Shown here piece by piece: positions 13,501 through 26,200 of a stretch of 64,000 bases of DNA (positions within the stretch are counted from its first letter, which is position 1; every line of letters starts with the position of its first letter). The stretch spans positions 558,001 through 622,000 of the forward strand of contig OZ038433.1 of the NCBI GenBank assembly GCA_964036275.1, given 5' to 3'. The position numbers and the translations under genes are program-made. Origin of the DNA: Litoditis marina (lineage: Eukaryota > Nematoda > Chromadorea > Rhabditida > Rhabditidae). The notes beneath the pieces were generated by a model. It saw only the letters and a program-made list of their open reading frames with translations. It had not been told where the DNA came from and did no database searches.

Positions 13501-16500
13501 CTTGCCCCGACCTGTCTGCACTGTAGCGCAATCTCTTTGCTTTTTAGTGCAAATTTGTAAGATATAAGGGGGGGGGGGGTATATAGAGTTCGAACTACAG
13601 CTCGGCTATGGACCGGAACAAGGAATGGATAGTTCAGCTGAATTCTATATATATATGTAACCGGGCCTTTTTGGTAACCTAACCGGATGGCTCTTGGTAA
13701 CCTAGTTTTCCGGTTACCTCAGTAGGTAACCGGTTGGTAACCTAGACGAAAAAAAACGGTTACCTACGAAACGTGGTTTTTACCGTCAGTTTGGTTCAAT
13801 TGTTCACATGTAATATCGGACATAAAACGACAGGTTCACCTTTAATGTGAGTTCAGCGGCTCCTCCAGGCTCGGTGCGAACATCGACGATTATCCCGTAC
13901 ACACTGACACTTCCCGAAGTGGGCAAATGGCCGAGATGCGTATAGGAATACGGTCGCGGCGGGGCCATCAATCCTCAAAGAGAACACGGTTAAAGAAGGA
14001 CGATTATGTGGACCAATCCCAACGCTTCGGTCCTTTAAACTGCAGTACATTTTTCAATTGCAGTTTAAAGGACCGTTGACACGGAATTGATCCACATAAT
14101 CGTCCTTCTTTAAGTTAAGCATCGAAATGAGAGAGAAAAATACATAGAACTCATAGGGAGGCAAAAATAAGAAATTTGTGTTGACGAGAAAAGGATCGGC
14201 GGTTAACACACGCAATCGGGTTACATCTCAAATGCAACCAAAATCACATTACATAACCAAAAAGTCTTACTGTATAAAAATTTGGTTGCATTTAAAAGCA
14301 ACCAATTTAGTTGTGTACACATGCAACTGGGTTGCATTTTGATTGCATGTTAGGGTTGTTAATCGAGTTGAAAATTTCGAGTTTTTCGAGTTTCGAGTTT
14401 TTCGAGTTTTCGAAAATTCGAGTTTTTCGAGTTTCGAGTTTTTCGAGTTTCCGAAAATTCGAGTTTTTCGAGTTTCGAGTTTTTCGAGTTTTCGATATTT
14501 CGAGTTTTTCGAGTTTCGAGTTTTTCGAGTTCTGAAAATTTCGAGTTTTTCGAGTTTCGAGTTTTTCGAGTTCGGAAATTTTCGAGTTTTTCGAGTTTCG
14601 AGATGAACTCAGAACTCGAAATTTCGAGTTTTTCGAGTTTTCTTGTTGAAAATTTCGAGTTTTTCGAGTTTCAATCTCAAAAAATTCGAGTTTTTCGAGT
14701 TTCGAGTTTTTCGAGTTTCGAGTTTTTCGAGTTTCAGAAAATTCGAGTTTTTCAAGTTTCGAGTTTTTCGAGTTTTCGAAATTTCGAGTTTTTCGAGTTT
14801 CGAGTTTTTCGAGTTTTCGAAATTTCGAGTTTTTCGAGTTTCGAGTTGAACTCGAAACTCGAAATTTCGAGTTTATTTCGAGTTTTTCGAGTTCGAGTTT
14901 ATTTTTTAACAACCCTATTGCATGTGTAAACCACTTGAACGATAATATGGTTTAGCATTAAAATGAAAGAGAAAAAACATAAAACTCGTGAGTAGGCGAA
15001 AAAAGTAATTTGTATCTCACAAGCGAGGAAACAAAAATAGGGAGAAAAACCACACGACTTTTTGATCGGAGATACTGTATAGTTGCTTATTGTAGTACTT
15101 AACAGTTCGGGTTGAAATAAACACTGATGTAATCCACAGATACAACTGAATCATCATAACATGAACACATGAAGATTTTACGCCGAACACTTTATTCAAT
15201 GTTAAAACAGGTAACTCAGAGTATCGTGTTCACAATCTTAAAACTTTACAAACAGAGAGCTATAAGCAGGCACAGAGATGGTAATTTGAGAACAGAGCCA
15301 CAAGGTGGCAGCTTAAAAGGTAACAACTGGCTCGAGTGGGTTCAGTCTTGCTGGCAACTACAGTACTTTTCATTCAGCTGCGAAAAAGTTGAATCAAATG
15401 TAAAAGTAAAATAGGATCAAACTATACTTCTTAGAATGTTTCCACAAAATTTCTACGAGATACCCGTTTAGCTGTTTTTGCATCAGTCAGCCGGCGGCAC
15501 CTTTTTTACCCGCAAACACGCGAGTGCATAAAAAACCAAAAACAAATAAGGAACAACATGTTGAAAAGTTACACAAGTGGGTGCATAGTAAAAAAAAGTC
15601 AAAACTCTGTACATCGTGTACGATACATAACAACCGTAACGAAAACTGCTATAGATAATGTGAGATGTATAATATAGAAGAATGAACAAACGAGAAGTGG
15701 ATAAAATAGCATAGTGAAGATACATAACGAGTGATCTCTATGGTGTGTTATCGAAATACAAAAAGGTCTATACGTAACCAGAAAATTGATTTATTGCATC
15801 TCGTCTGCTTCTGTCTTGATGGAAGTTGGTGCAACGGATCGAAGTACACCCTAGAAATCGAAAAATAATGCTAAGCTTGGTCGTGAAGGTAATTTGGAAA
15901 ATATCCAATTTCACACATTGTTCGAAATCTAGTAAAAACAGCACTCAATTAAGAGTAACTTTATGTGACATCATACGTGAGGCCACTCACTTGTCCACAA
16001 ATACTTTACTAATCGAAAAACAGGTGTTTGGTTTGGGCAAGCAAACTACAAAACAAGGTGTGAGATTGGCTTCCACCAGTGAAGTATAGATGCAATTAGG
16101 GAAGTTCAAATCCCCGATTTGAAAAAAAAGCGAGTCATTTAATGAAGCATTTATCAGTCGCCATATGTTTGGGTAACATCTATGATATTGTAAGAGCACT
16201 CACCTGAATCTTCTTTGTACTTCTGCCAACATGCTTCAGAAGTTTGTCTCGCACAGACTCGGCCACTTGGGTGAAACTGCGCACGTTGTCCAGTTTGGTC
16301 GACAGAACAGAAGCATCTTTGGCCGAGAAACTCTGTTGCAGGTGGTCCTTGATGTTCTGGAACATATTTATGGAAACTGAACGAAGATATGAATTTAACT
16401 GCTGAAAATAACTAGTCGAGAGCCAACATTTTTCGATTCAATTGGCAAAAAAAATCATCGTATATTCAAAAAATTTCGGAAAAATTTTTGCAACTTGTGA

Positions 16501-17245
16501 TTCGAACTCATCTCATACGTCGAAAAGCGAAATCACGGTATGAATTGACGACTTTGAAATGCAAACATATATCAACCACGAACAGTTAGGTGAGCTCGTC
16601 CCGTAAAACAAGCTTGAATTGAACATAAAAAATAGAACGTAATCTACTGTAGAGTATGCTATATCTCACCTTATGAAGAGTATTGAATTCCGAACGAAAC
16701 CTCTCCCACTCGGTAGTGAGAAGTCTATGGTCCGAAGAGTGCCAATCAGTGTGGGCGTTCAGCGACTGAAAATGAAACAATACAAAAATCAATCTAATGA
16801 ATGTGTCATCAGCTGATTTTAGCTTTTTTTTTGAAAATGACTCACATTCTCATTGAAGAGTGATATCCGCTTACTTGCACTGTCCCGGTTCGCGATAGGT
16901 TAATACTACACTACCACCGCCCTTCTCACAGTGTACCTGACAGCCTGATATTGGCTCAAGAAATATATAAATTTTTGCTCATGCTCACTTTTTTCGCCCT
17001 GCTTTGAAACTATTTCACGTATGAAATGGATTGCAGGTTCCTGTCCAATGAATATGAGAACATTACAGTACCTGCCTCTCCTTCTCAATCAACGATTTAT
17101 CTTGAATACTTTTCTGAACAGCCCTATGTTCCTCCTTCAGTAGAGATAGTTCGCGGGTCACACTGTCTAATTGTTCATCCTTCGAGCGGACAGTCGCCAA
17201 CGCCTTTTCATACTTGGCTTCAAGTCGCTCGTTGTCTTTCAGAAG
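3030..17245 (-). CDS. C-terminal half of the long chain: coiled coil followed by an unrecognised region
   Basis: Exons: 17245-17072, 16998-16937, 16879-16846, 16765-16670, 16356-16204, 12895-12791, 12273-12124, 11835-11687, 11513-11485, 11404-11347, 11304-11172, 10862-10795, 10358-10211, 9974-9712, 9315-9212, 9002-8919, 8572-8499, 8136-8044, 7155-7068, 6912-6854, 6592-6503, 6291-6217, 4829-4722, 4072-3988 and 3179-3030. The first exon is a 58-residue coiled coil (LLKDNERLEAKYEKALATVR...). Exons at 10-11 kb encode a cysteine-rich helical stretch (VASCDVEATLCSCDASVLDK). The later exons are disordered, with Ser/Pro-rich and acidic-aromatic patches (HDSIDDEFFGPVG, DSFSSVESFDA). The last exon is folded-looking (EMEFALTLKPGAKYIMQKL). 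I do not recognise the family. One intron (8499-8137) appears to use a GC-AG donor, CAG|GCAAGT. Exon 4072-3988 could be read as Ala-rich or as Arg/Gln-rich, so its frame is unresolved. Confidence 0.5.
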
Positions 17246-20200
17246 CTGAAAGACAACTGAAAAATTCAAGTCGAACATACTTTAAGAGTCGCTATACTAG
17301 GGTTGTTAAAGTCGAACTCGAAACTCGACTCGACTCGAAAAAACTCGAAATTTTCCAAAACTCGATTTTTCGCCAAACTCGAAAACTCGAAATTTTCCAA
17401 AACTCGACAACTCGAAAACTCGAAATTTTCCAAAACTCGATTTTTCGCCAAACTCGAAAACTCGAAATTTTGAACGCGAAAACTCGAAAATCAAAATTTC
17501 GGACTCGAAAAATGTATCTTTTGGGTCCAAAAACACTCAAAACTCGACTCGACTCGAGAAAACTCGAAAATGTTCGAGTCGAGTCGAACTCGAAACTCGA
17601 AAACTCAAAATTTCCAAAAACTCGAAAACTCGATAACTCGAAAACTCGATTTTTCGCCAAACTCGAAAACTCGAAATTTCCCAAAACTCGAAATTTTGAA
17701 CTCGATTAACAACCCTACGCTATACCAAATTTGTGCATAATTTAATTATTAAATAAGGGAGATGAAAGCTGTCGGTGTCATTGAGAGCCACGGCGAGATC
17801 ACCTTGAATTTGTAAGGTCTGACCAACAGTAAGACGCGATATTCTACAGAAAGTAACACGTTTTCCTATTCGAAAACGTAAAAGTCCATACGTCATCAAG
17901 AATAGGCCATTTCCCACAGTACAAGCAAAAAGGTAATCCGTTTTTCAAACTTTTGTTGCTACTAAGACTGCATAAATGTTGTGTGAATCCGACTTATAAG
18001 AGCAGGAACTGAAGTACCTCTTTCTTCTTGCGAGTAACCACCTTCTCAGTAGTCGAAGTGTCGCTCGCTCGCGCCTTCTTAACCACGACATCGTCCTTTT
18101 CTTTCTCCGACTAAAACAGACTGTATGAAAAACAGGAAAATTTAGATGGCGGAGATTAAAATATCACAAAAGCCGCAAAAACTGTGAGAAAAATTGAGAT
18201 GTGCTTCTTGTTTTACAATATTAAACACAGTTGTTGGAGTGAAATGCGAAAATGACAAGAACGAGATGGTTGAAAGAGTTTATTTGCTCTCAAAATGTTT
18301 TATTGGATTGGCTGCTACTGTTAAGGTAATCAAGAATATTTGTAGCAGGCTGGCATACACGCGTAATGATTTTCCACCAAAAAAGACAAATCTTCTTTTT
18401 TTTTCATCGTAAGAGTAGCCCGAAAATTCTCAAGTAATCAAGAATCATGGAAGCAAGCTGGCCGATCCTCCCTAGCTGTCGTGTGGCTGGTGCTTATGCT
18501 TCGAAGTGCAACGCGGCATTTGATTCGCTGCAACCGACCTTCCTTTTTCTTCCGAGTTTTCCGTTCTCATCGTCCAATACCCGCACATCCTCCTCTTCAA
18601 CACCTAAGCTTATCCGCGATGTACGCTTCTGAATACGAATGTTATAATGAGTCCTCTCAAAACAAACACGGGCTGATTCGGCTTAAACAGGGTACTATAA
18701 ACTCCAGAAAAATACCCCGGAAGGTTTAGCCGAGACAGTCAATTTCCACAGACTTGAATGGAATGACGACATCCGAAACCGAAAACAAAATGCAGAATTA
18801 CGGAAAAGTCAATTTAGATAAAGTAATAGTTAGTGCATGGTCAAAGGCAAAAAAAGTCAGTTAAGCCGCAAAAACCTGTAGGTCACCTAGGGTCTGTGTT
18901 ATGTCTCTTAAAGAAGGACGATTATGTGCTCCAATCTCGGCGCGTCAGTCCTTTAAACTGCAATACATTCTTCAATTGCAATTTAAAGGAGTGACGTGCC
19001 GAGATTGGAGCACATAATCGCCCTACTTTAAACATGATCCTAAAACACCAACACCACTTTACTTGAAGTCTTGAAATGAAATAATTCAAATTCGCTCGAA
19101 AACCCGCCTATTCCTAGAGAGAACCAACAGAACGGACCTTTGTTTTTTTGGCAGAATTATTACCACTGGTGCTGACATCTTCACTAGTTTGGTCAACGGA
19201 GTACTGTGGAAGGACAGGTGCCGGCTGGAAGGCAGACTGGTTTGAATTTGGAATATGGGGAATGACGGAATCGTCTTTGTAGTTTGATCTCGATACATGC
19301 CATAACTTTAGATATTCAATCGAGAATCAACGAGGTCAAACTACAAAGATAGTGGCAGAGGGCACTGTGAAAGCCGTCTATATACATCGGAAATCTTGCT
19401 TCCCGGAAAACCCCCTGAATTTCCGGGGAGGGAACGGGGAAAAATCGGGTAAGAAGTGAGGAACGAACTCCGAACGTTAGGGGATTTTCGGGGAAAATGT
19501 GCGGAAACGACCTGAGAATACTATGAATTTGCGGGGAATTCACTTTTTGGGGAGTGAGCGGGGGAAGTTCGGGGAGAAAGTGAGGAATATACCCCGAAAC
19601 ACAACTTGCAATGCAGCACCGATTATGTAAGCTTCTAGTTCACCTGCCTTATCACAAGCGCCCATGGCGCAGTGGTAGCGTTGCCGCTTTGAATGCCGAC
19701 CCCCAAGGGTTCGATTCCCGTACCGAAACAAGTGAGAACTTCAGAGTATATTGATGGTACTGATTCAAATAGATAACACATATTAATTGAAATGTATATG
19801 TTCGTAAAAAGGTAGAACAGTAAGTTTTTGAAAGCTCCTATTCGTTGCATTTTCCGAGATTTTTCCCCGTTCCTTCATAAATTTTTCAGGCTTACCCCCT
19901 TTATTCGTTCCCCGTACTAACGGGGAGCGAACCCCGAAAATTCCCCGAATATTCTCCTGTGTAAGTGAATAAATCTAACAACAGCCATGTTATATCTTCC
20001 TATCTACTTCATTAATTTCTTGAAAGCAATTTTTCATACAAAAACCGGACTTACGACATCGTTTTCGTCTTGATCGGTATTTGTCTTTTTCGACTTTCGT
20101 TCCAGCTTCTTTGCCTTTGGTACCTTCTCGACCCCGGATGATTGAAGTTCGATCACATTCAAGATCATACAACTAAACAACTAGATTTTGAAACCGTACA

Positions 20201-23200
20201 AGTAATGCAACCAGATTACCCTCACCAGCTTTGCTACCCCAACTCTGTCAACTGTCAACCCATCTGAAGACTACCAGCCATGGGTCCAAGGTCAAGTCTG
20301 AGGTCTCTTCACATACGTTGTTCGTTTTTTCTCGGAGAACACGATGTTTGTGGAAACGCAATTTCGAATTAGCCAGGGTCCATACTTTTTACGCGCGCGT
20401 ATTACGCGGGCGTAATACGCCAACAAGCATGTAAAAACGTCCCGATTTAATACGCGGGGCGTAATACGCGTTGCATTACGCCGAGTTCACCCAACTCGTT
20501 AATAAACTTGATTATTCTAAGTCAGAAATTAACAACGTTCGATTTCTAATTGATTTCTATTGCTTCAGCTTATTGAAAATGCTAAAATTGCCAAGTTTTT
20601 CAAATTTTCAAATTTTTTTTCGAAAACACCGAAAATTGACCTAAACTAGTTGAAAACTTATCAAACATTGAATGAACACATTATTGTGAGTATCGGAAAG
20701 TGAAATTCACGAAAACAATATGAAATGATGTATATTTTGAGTTAACTCATGAAAAACGTCAGCGTTTTTCGAAAAACGTTATAAGCCATAGTAAGTTGAC
20801 ATTCCCTGATCTGTCAGGGAGCATCAGGGGGGAAGAATTTCTCTGATTTTTCTGGGGTAAAAGGGGGGTAAGTCAGGGAGACGATGAGGTGAAATCAGGG
20901 AAATGTCAGAGAAGTGTCAGAGATATTGAAAAATGTTGATTTACCACTTTTTTTTTACTATAATCTATTAGCAGAACCTTATACCTACACATTATAAAGT
21001 TTTAGTGTTATTTCGTTGAAGATACTGGTTAAAACTGTGTTCTGCCGCACTTTTGAGAAACCCGTACTAGATACGGCGCAGCCAGGGGTGCGGCTGTGCG
21101 CAATTCGTCCATTTCAAATTGCTTCAGCTCCTGTTGAAAGCACTTTGAACCAATCGAAAAAAGTTTAACTTTGATTAGATGTGGAAGTAAAGACTTTATC
21201 TTTGCTATTTCTTTTTGAAAACACTTTGTTTTCTATAAAGAAATAAGCAGTGAAAATAGATGCTTGTCCAATCTGAGGAGCATCAGTCAGAGAATTTTTG
21301 TGGATGTTCATTCTCACCTTATGTTAACGATTCACCGTAAATAGTATCAAAGCAAGAAATATTTCTGAATGTTGAAAAAAATTTGCTTAATTTTTCTCTG
21401 AAATTTCCCTGACTTTTCTCGGAAATTTCCCCACTTTTTCCCTGATTGCACACCATTTGCCCCCTGTTTTGCCTCTGTCCATATCCGGATATGGACAGGG
21501 GCAAAGTAGGGGGCAAATGGGGTGCAATCAGAGAGATTTCAGGGATAATCGGAATTCAGTGGCTTCAAACGTAAAACGCGTCTCAAATCAAGTACGCGGC
21601 GTACTTGATTTTCGCGTATTACGCCGAAAAAAGTATGGACGCTATTTTCGAAGTACGACGCTACGCCAAAATTTCGCGTAATACGCCGACGTAAATCGAT
21701 AATCATGATTTGTACACGAAGTACGCGGGCGTATTACGCCGACGTAAAAAGTATGGACCCTGCCTTACTCGGAGACAGTTGGAAACACAGATTGACGGAT
21801 TGACCACAAAGCTATATGATACAAAATAACAAAGCAACATTTGAGCGAGCGGCACAATCATGTATGACCGTCATCCATAACAAACACAACCACTGAAGTA
21901 CATGATTTAACGTCCTTGCTCACCTCAACTTTTGAGAGTATTTGGGCGACTTTGATCTCAAATTTTCCAAAATTTCATCTAAGCACTCGCTCCAGTTCAA
22001 ATCTTTGGCAGCCTCTAGCGAATTGACAATTCCTTCGATCAATCCGATTACGCACTGCAACGAAATCTGTAACATACTAACCACTCCTCATAGAAAATTG
22101 TGGAGAGGTAAGTCACATAAAAAGTTGGCGGCTAGTAACTCACTAACAAAGCGCAATTAGCGGTTCCACCGCACCACTACTGGCGAGCTTAGCTAGAAAA
22201 CATTTAGTAGCCCTTTAGCAGTGATTTGATAGCAGCTTAGCAGATGGCTATCAAGCAACTATCGAATGACTACTAAACAACTATCCTGAGTTTCGGAAAA
22301 AGACGATTTGCTACTAAGTTGCTAGCGAGTTTCCACTAAACTGGTACCACACCTCTACTGAACCGTGAAAGCTATATTTGCTATTAAGAGTAGTAGCGGT
22401 TCGGTCGAGCGGCTACTGGCCGTTTATTACCGGTTTAGTAGGTCATTAATTCCTGTGTACATATCTAGAGCGGCGAACTAAAAATCAATAAACGGAGTTT
22501 GAGTCGAGTACGACCCCCTTCATCCTTGGCCAAAACAGTCAAATGTGAACAGACAAATAAATACAATGAGTCAAGCAAAGACTGGATTCTTTAGGATAAT
22601 CAAAAACTACACCCCACCCATGAATTATTCTTGGATTTCCAAGCAAGTACTATGTACATACCTCATTAAAAGGAGGCTGCAGGTAGACACCATCAACTGC
22701 ACGAGTGTGGAAACCATGCAAACACTCAACGATAACATTTGTGGGGAAGAGTTGCCGACAACACAGATGTGCGACAAAACTGGAACATGACATTTCAGAT
22801 CGATTACCTGCCGGAAAAAAAAGTACTTCAAGTGAATGCATTTGAATAAGACTTGTACTGTTTTTGTCCATCCTGTAAGACTGGGATTACCCTATAATAT
22901 CCCGTACATATCCCTGAAATACCTCCGATATTTCCCTACTAAATATTTCAAAGTAAGTGCTGGGAAATCACCCTGAATTATCCCTGCTCCACCCCTATTC
23001 TCCCCCTACTTTTTCTCCAAAATTTGAGTGAAATTTTTTTATCTGTTCTGTCAGGGTGTCAGGGAAGTCCAACTAACTATGCACGAAAACACGCAGCAGG
23101 TTTTAACATACACCAGTAAGGTGCGACTTTTTCAGAAAGGAACTCGTTTTCTGTTCCAAATACATGAAACAGTTTTGCATCGAAAATAGGCCACATATCC

Positions 23201-26200
23201 CCAATTCGGCAAAGAAGTATTCCGTTTGGTTTATTATTGTGGCTTTCCGGACAATTTTACTAGAGTGTGGGTGTAAACTGCAAACACAAATGACGTGGGA
23301 CGCGTTATCTAAGTCTGTTATTATCTTGCTTGTAGTTTGATCAGGTCGGCTATATATGTTCGTCTGATATACGTTATCTAAAGTATATAAGGGAATCTCG
23401 TTCATTTGGTATCCCATTGACATTTTTCTCTCTCCCGGTGTGATGTGCATAATTCTCATAAACATATAATACCACACTTACTGAAAAGGCAAACTACTAC
23501 TGAATCGTCCTCGCGATCGCGACAATATAGTTGTTGAATATAAATTGACCGTCTTTACCATGATTAACAAAAGTTCGCAGCGTTGTGAGAGTGATTTTTT
23601 AGAAGCGTAAGAGCCAGTCGCAGTGTCGCAACGTATATCCCGTAACCGTATGTGCGAATAGTTGTGCGGTACAGGGACGCAGAATAACACTTTGTTGTCT
23701 TGAACCCCAAGAATTAATATTTTACCTCATGATTCCGAAACATCGCTTTTCCGAATTCTCAATTGAATATTTGAGAAAATTTTTGACTTCCGGGTTCGAT
23801 TCACTTTCCATGCCTGCTACCTATAAACACTGAATGACTGAATGCTCGCCCTTTTCTCAAAACAATTTTTGGAAACGGCACTAAGTTTTCGTACATACAG
23901 CATCATGTCCTATCCTCACGATCACGATCTCCTATGCGTATATCATGGAAGGGCACGATATACACATAGGAGATCGTGCAGCAGAGATAATTCTTCCAAT
24001 TTTCACTTTTGAAAAAATGTGGTGAAACTGGAAATGGGAATTTTGTGTCCACTACCCACTTTCTAGTAATGTGAAAAGTGGAAATGTCCAAACGATGAGT
24101 TTGTTGAAACTTTTCAACTTCTCATCTGTCTTACTATCTGTTTTTTGTTACCTTTTTCCATCTCCTACGAAGCACGTCAACGCAGCTGTGAAACCGTTGC
24201 ACTACATACGTCCGCAAGACAGCTCGAAACGGAGACAGAGAACCAGCCGCTGGTATTGGCTCACAGTCAGCCTGAGAAGAGCAATATTAGATCGCAGAAA
24301 CGTAGGGAGCACTGTTCTTACAGTGATTGATTGCGTTGCGTATACGAATGCGTTAAAACGGTGAAATTTTTTTTAAAATCAAGTTTGTTTAACTTAGAAC
24401 AAACAAAACCAACATTCAATTTTTTTACTGAGGTTCGCCACTATGTATGATGAGAGCTAGTTGAAAAGATTCGCACAGTTTTGGTGGCAACCATGTGTTG
24501 AACGAAATAGCGGTTTCTTTATGACTGATTTGGGACCCATGGAAATATTTGACACCTAGTGGTTACATTTGACGTCGACTACAACTAATATTTGTCTTTG
24601 GCCCTACCCGAGAAAGAATTATAGAATTTCCATCTCAAGGAAAGGAATATATGTTCACAAGCAGTTCTCTTCCCCTCCTACAAGAAGTTTCTCGCATATC
24701 ACTGGATCAATGCCAACAGAGCATTCGATAGTCCACCATGAAGACTTCTATGGAGGAAAGGGACCAAGACCTTACAAGAAACTGCTGCTACAAAGATCTG
24801 TGACATGTATGATGATCACCGCCTCGTAACGAAGCGACGTGATCGTGAATAAATAAATATGACATCTCAAATTCTAATACTCGAGGTTGTACTTTTTGAT
24901 TGCAACGACAAAACAATAAAAACAGAACTATCGATACCTAGATTTTATGCTGTCAATAAGATCAGATTGCAAAATTCCGTCCATTCTTCTAAGAAACACA
25001 CAAGTCATTTTGTTCATTAACCGATTGCGGGACGCTTTAAATTGGAGGGGTATATGGTATTACCTTGAATGAAAATAACAACATACCAGCCATTGACAGA
25101 GTTCCGCGTACAGATGGGACAACATCGGCTCACCAATGGCTTTATCGTATATGATTTGCATTACCTGAAGAATCTTTGATCTAATGAGAACATTGATTAA
25201 ACATTAATATTATACAGTCTTTCATGACTTATTTACAACTTTCAACGACCGAAAAAAAAGCTACTAAACACCATAGTTTCACTGTTGCTTAGTATGTTTT
25301 AAAATTATCATACTACAGGTTACTCGTTGTTGAAGATAGTCCATTACCTATTTGAAACCATGAAAAGTTGATAACCAGGAAATTGGAAATGCGTTAATTC
25401 CGTTTGGTTTCATCGATGTTGAAAAAAAATAACAATACCAGTTTTGTAGTGTTGTGATTTGTGATTGAGTGTGCGACAAAACTATGGAAACACTTTTACT
25501 TGCACACTAGTCCACAACGCGGCAGAGATTAAAATAAAAGTAAAATACCGTTTCAGGGAAAACAGTTGTTATAGTTAAACTTATGTGCGTTGCGAACTTT
25601 CGTTGCACACTCCATCACAACTGAACCTCAGTATCACATGATGTTTCTGAAAAAGCATGGCTCGATATTGACGAAAATACAGAAGTTGGGTCAGATGGCG
25701 ATAAGATGGGAGGTGCATGGCCAAGGAGAGATATTTCATGGACGCCAATCGAGTTGGAACACTCGAGTCGGTTGAAATGGACAACGTCGGCAATAGGTAC
25801 TAAGAGAACAATGCCCATTTCGTTCCCAGAAACAGATGGGTCGAGTACCCAGCTACCCAGAAAGGGCGTGGATGAACTAAGACCGCAAGTGCCACCCGCG
25901 TGGCTGTCTCCCTCTCAACTACACTCATACACCAGTGCCCGTATGGTTCGACTTCTCGACAAAATGAGTCCGTTTTTAGATAAAAAGACGACAACATTGA
26001 TGTTTTTGCAATGAAAATAGACACATTTCCTCTTTCGGCAAAAAGTAGCCCGAAAAATCTACGCTGACAAGGAGTACATCCAAGTACTCGACCCGTACAA
26101 AAATCACCGGCTGGCAGCCTGGACAACAGAAAAGCGAATGACAGATGGGATCGGGAAACGGGAAATCTCTGCGATACAAATAGTTCAATATAGACATTGT

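Noticed and set aside
14307..14929. Long open frames on both strands (up to 201 codons) rich in Ser/Phe or Lys/Leu/Glu
   Set aside because: They are periodic translations of a 9-base CGAGTTTTT array inside a mobile repeat, with no splice or homology support.
17026..17709. 227-codon plus-strand open frame
   Set aside because: It reads antisense through the coiled-coil exon and then through the AACTCGAAA array.
17818..18018. Stop codon shortly after KKKE (reading on to VLQFLLL then TAA) as the end of the MIF4G gene
   Set aside because: No AATAAA follows within the next 200 bases and an in-phase exon chain continues; kept as an alternative but not preferred.
23103..23690. Minus-strand frames of 124 and 70 codons where a missing MIF4G exon is expected
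   Set aside because: Neither resembles the FRKLLLxRC part of MIF4G domains, and no phase-compatible splice sites were found.
24569..24829. 86-codon plus-strand frame with PRPYKKLLLQR
   Set aside because: No compatible exons on either side and no recognisable domain; it overlaps a GTTACATTTGACG repeat fragment.
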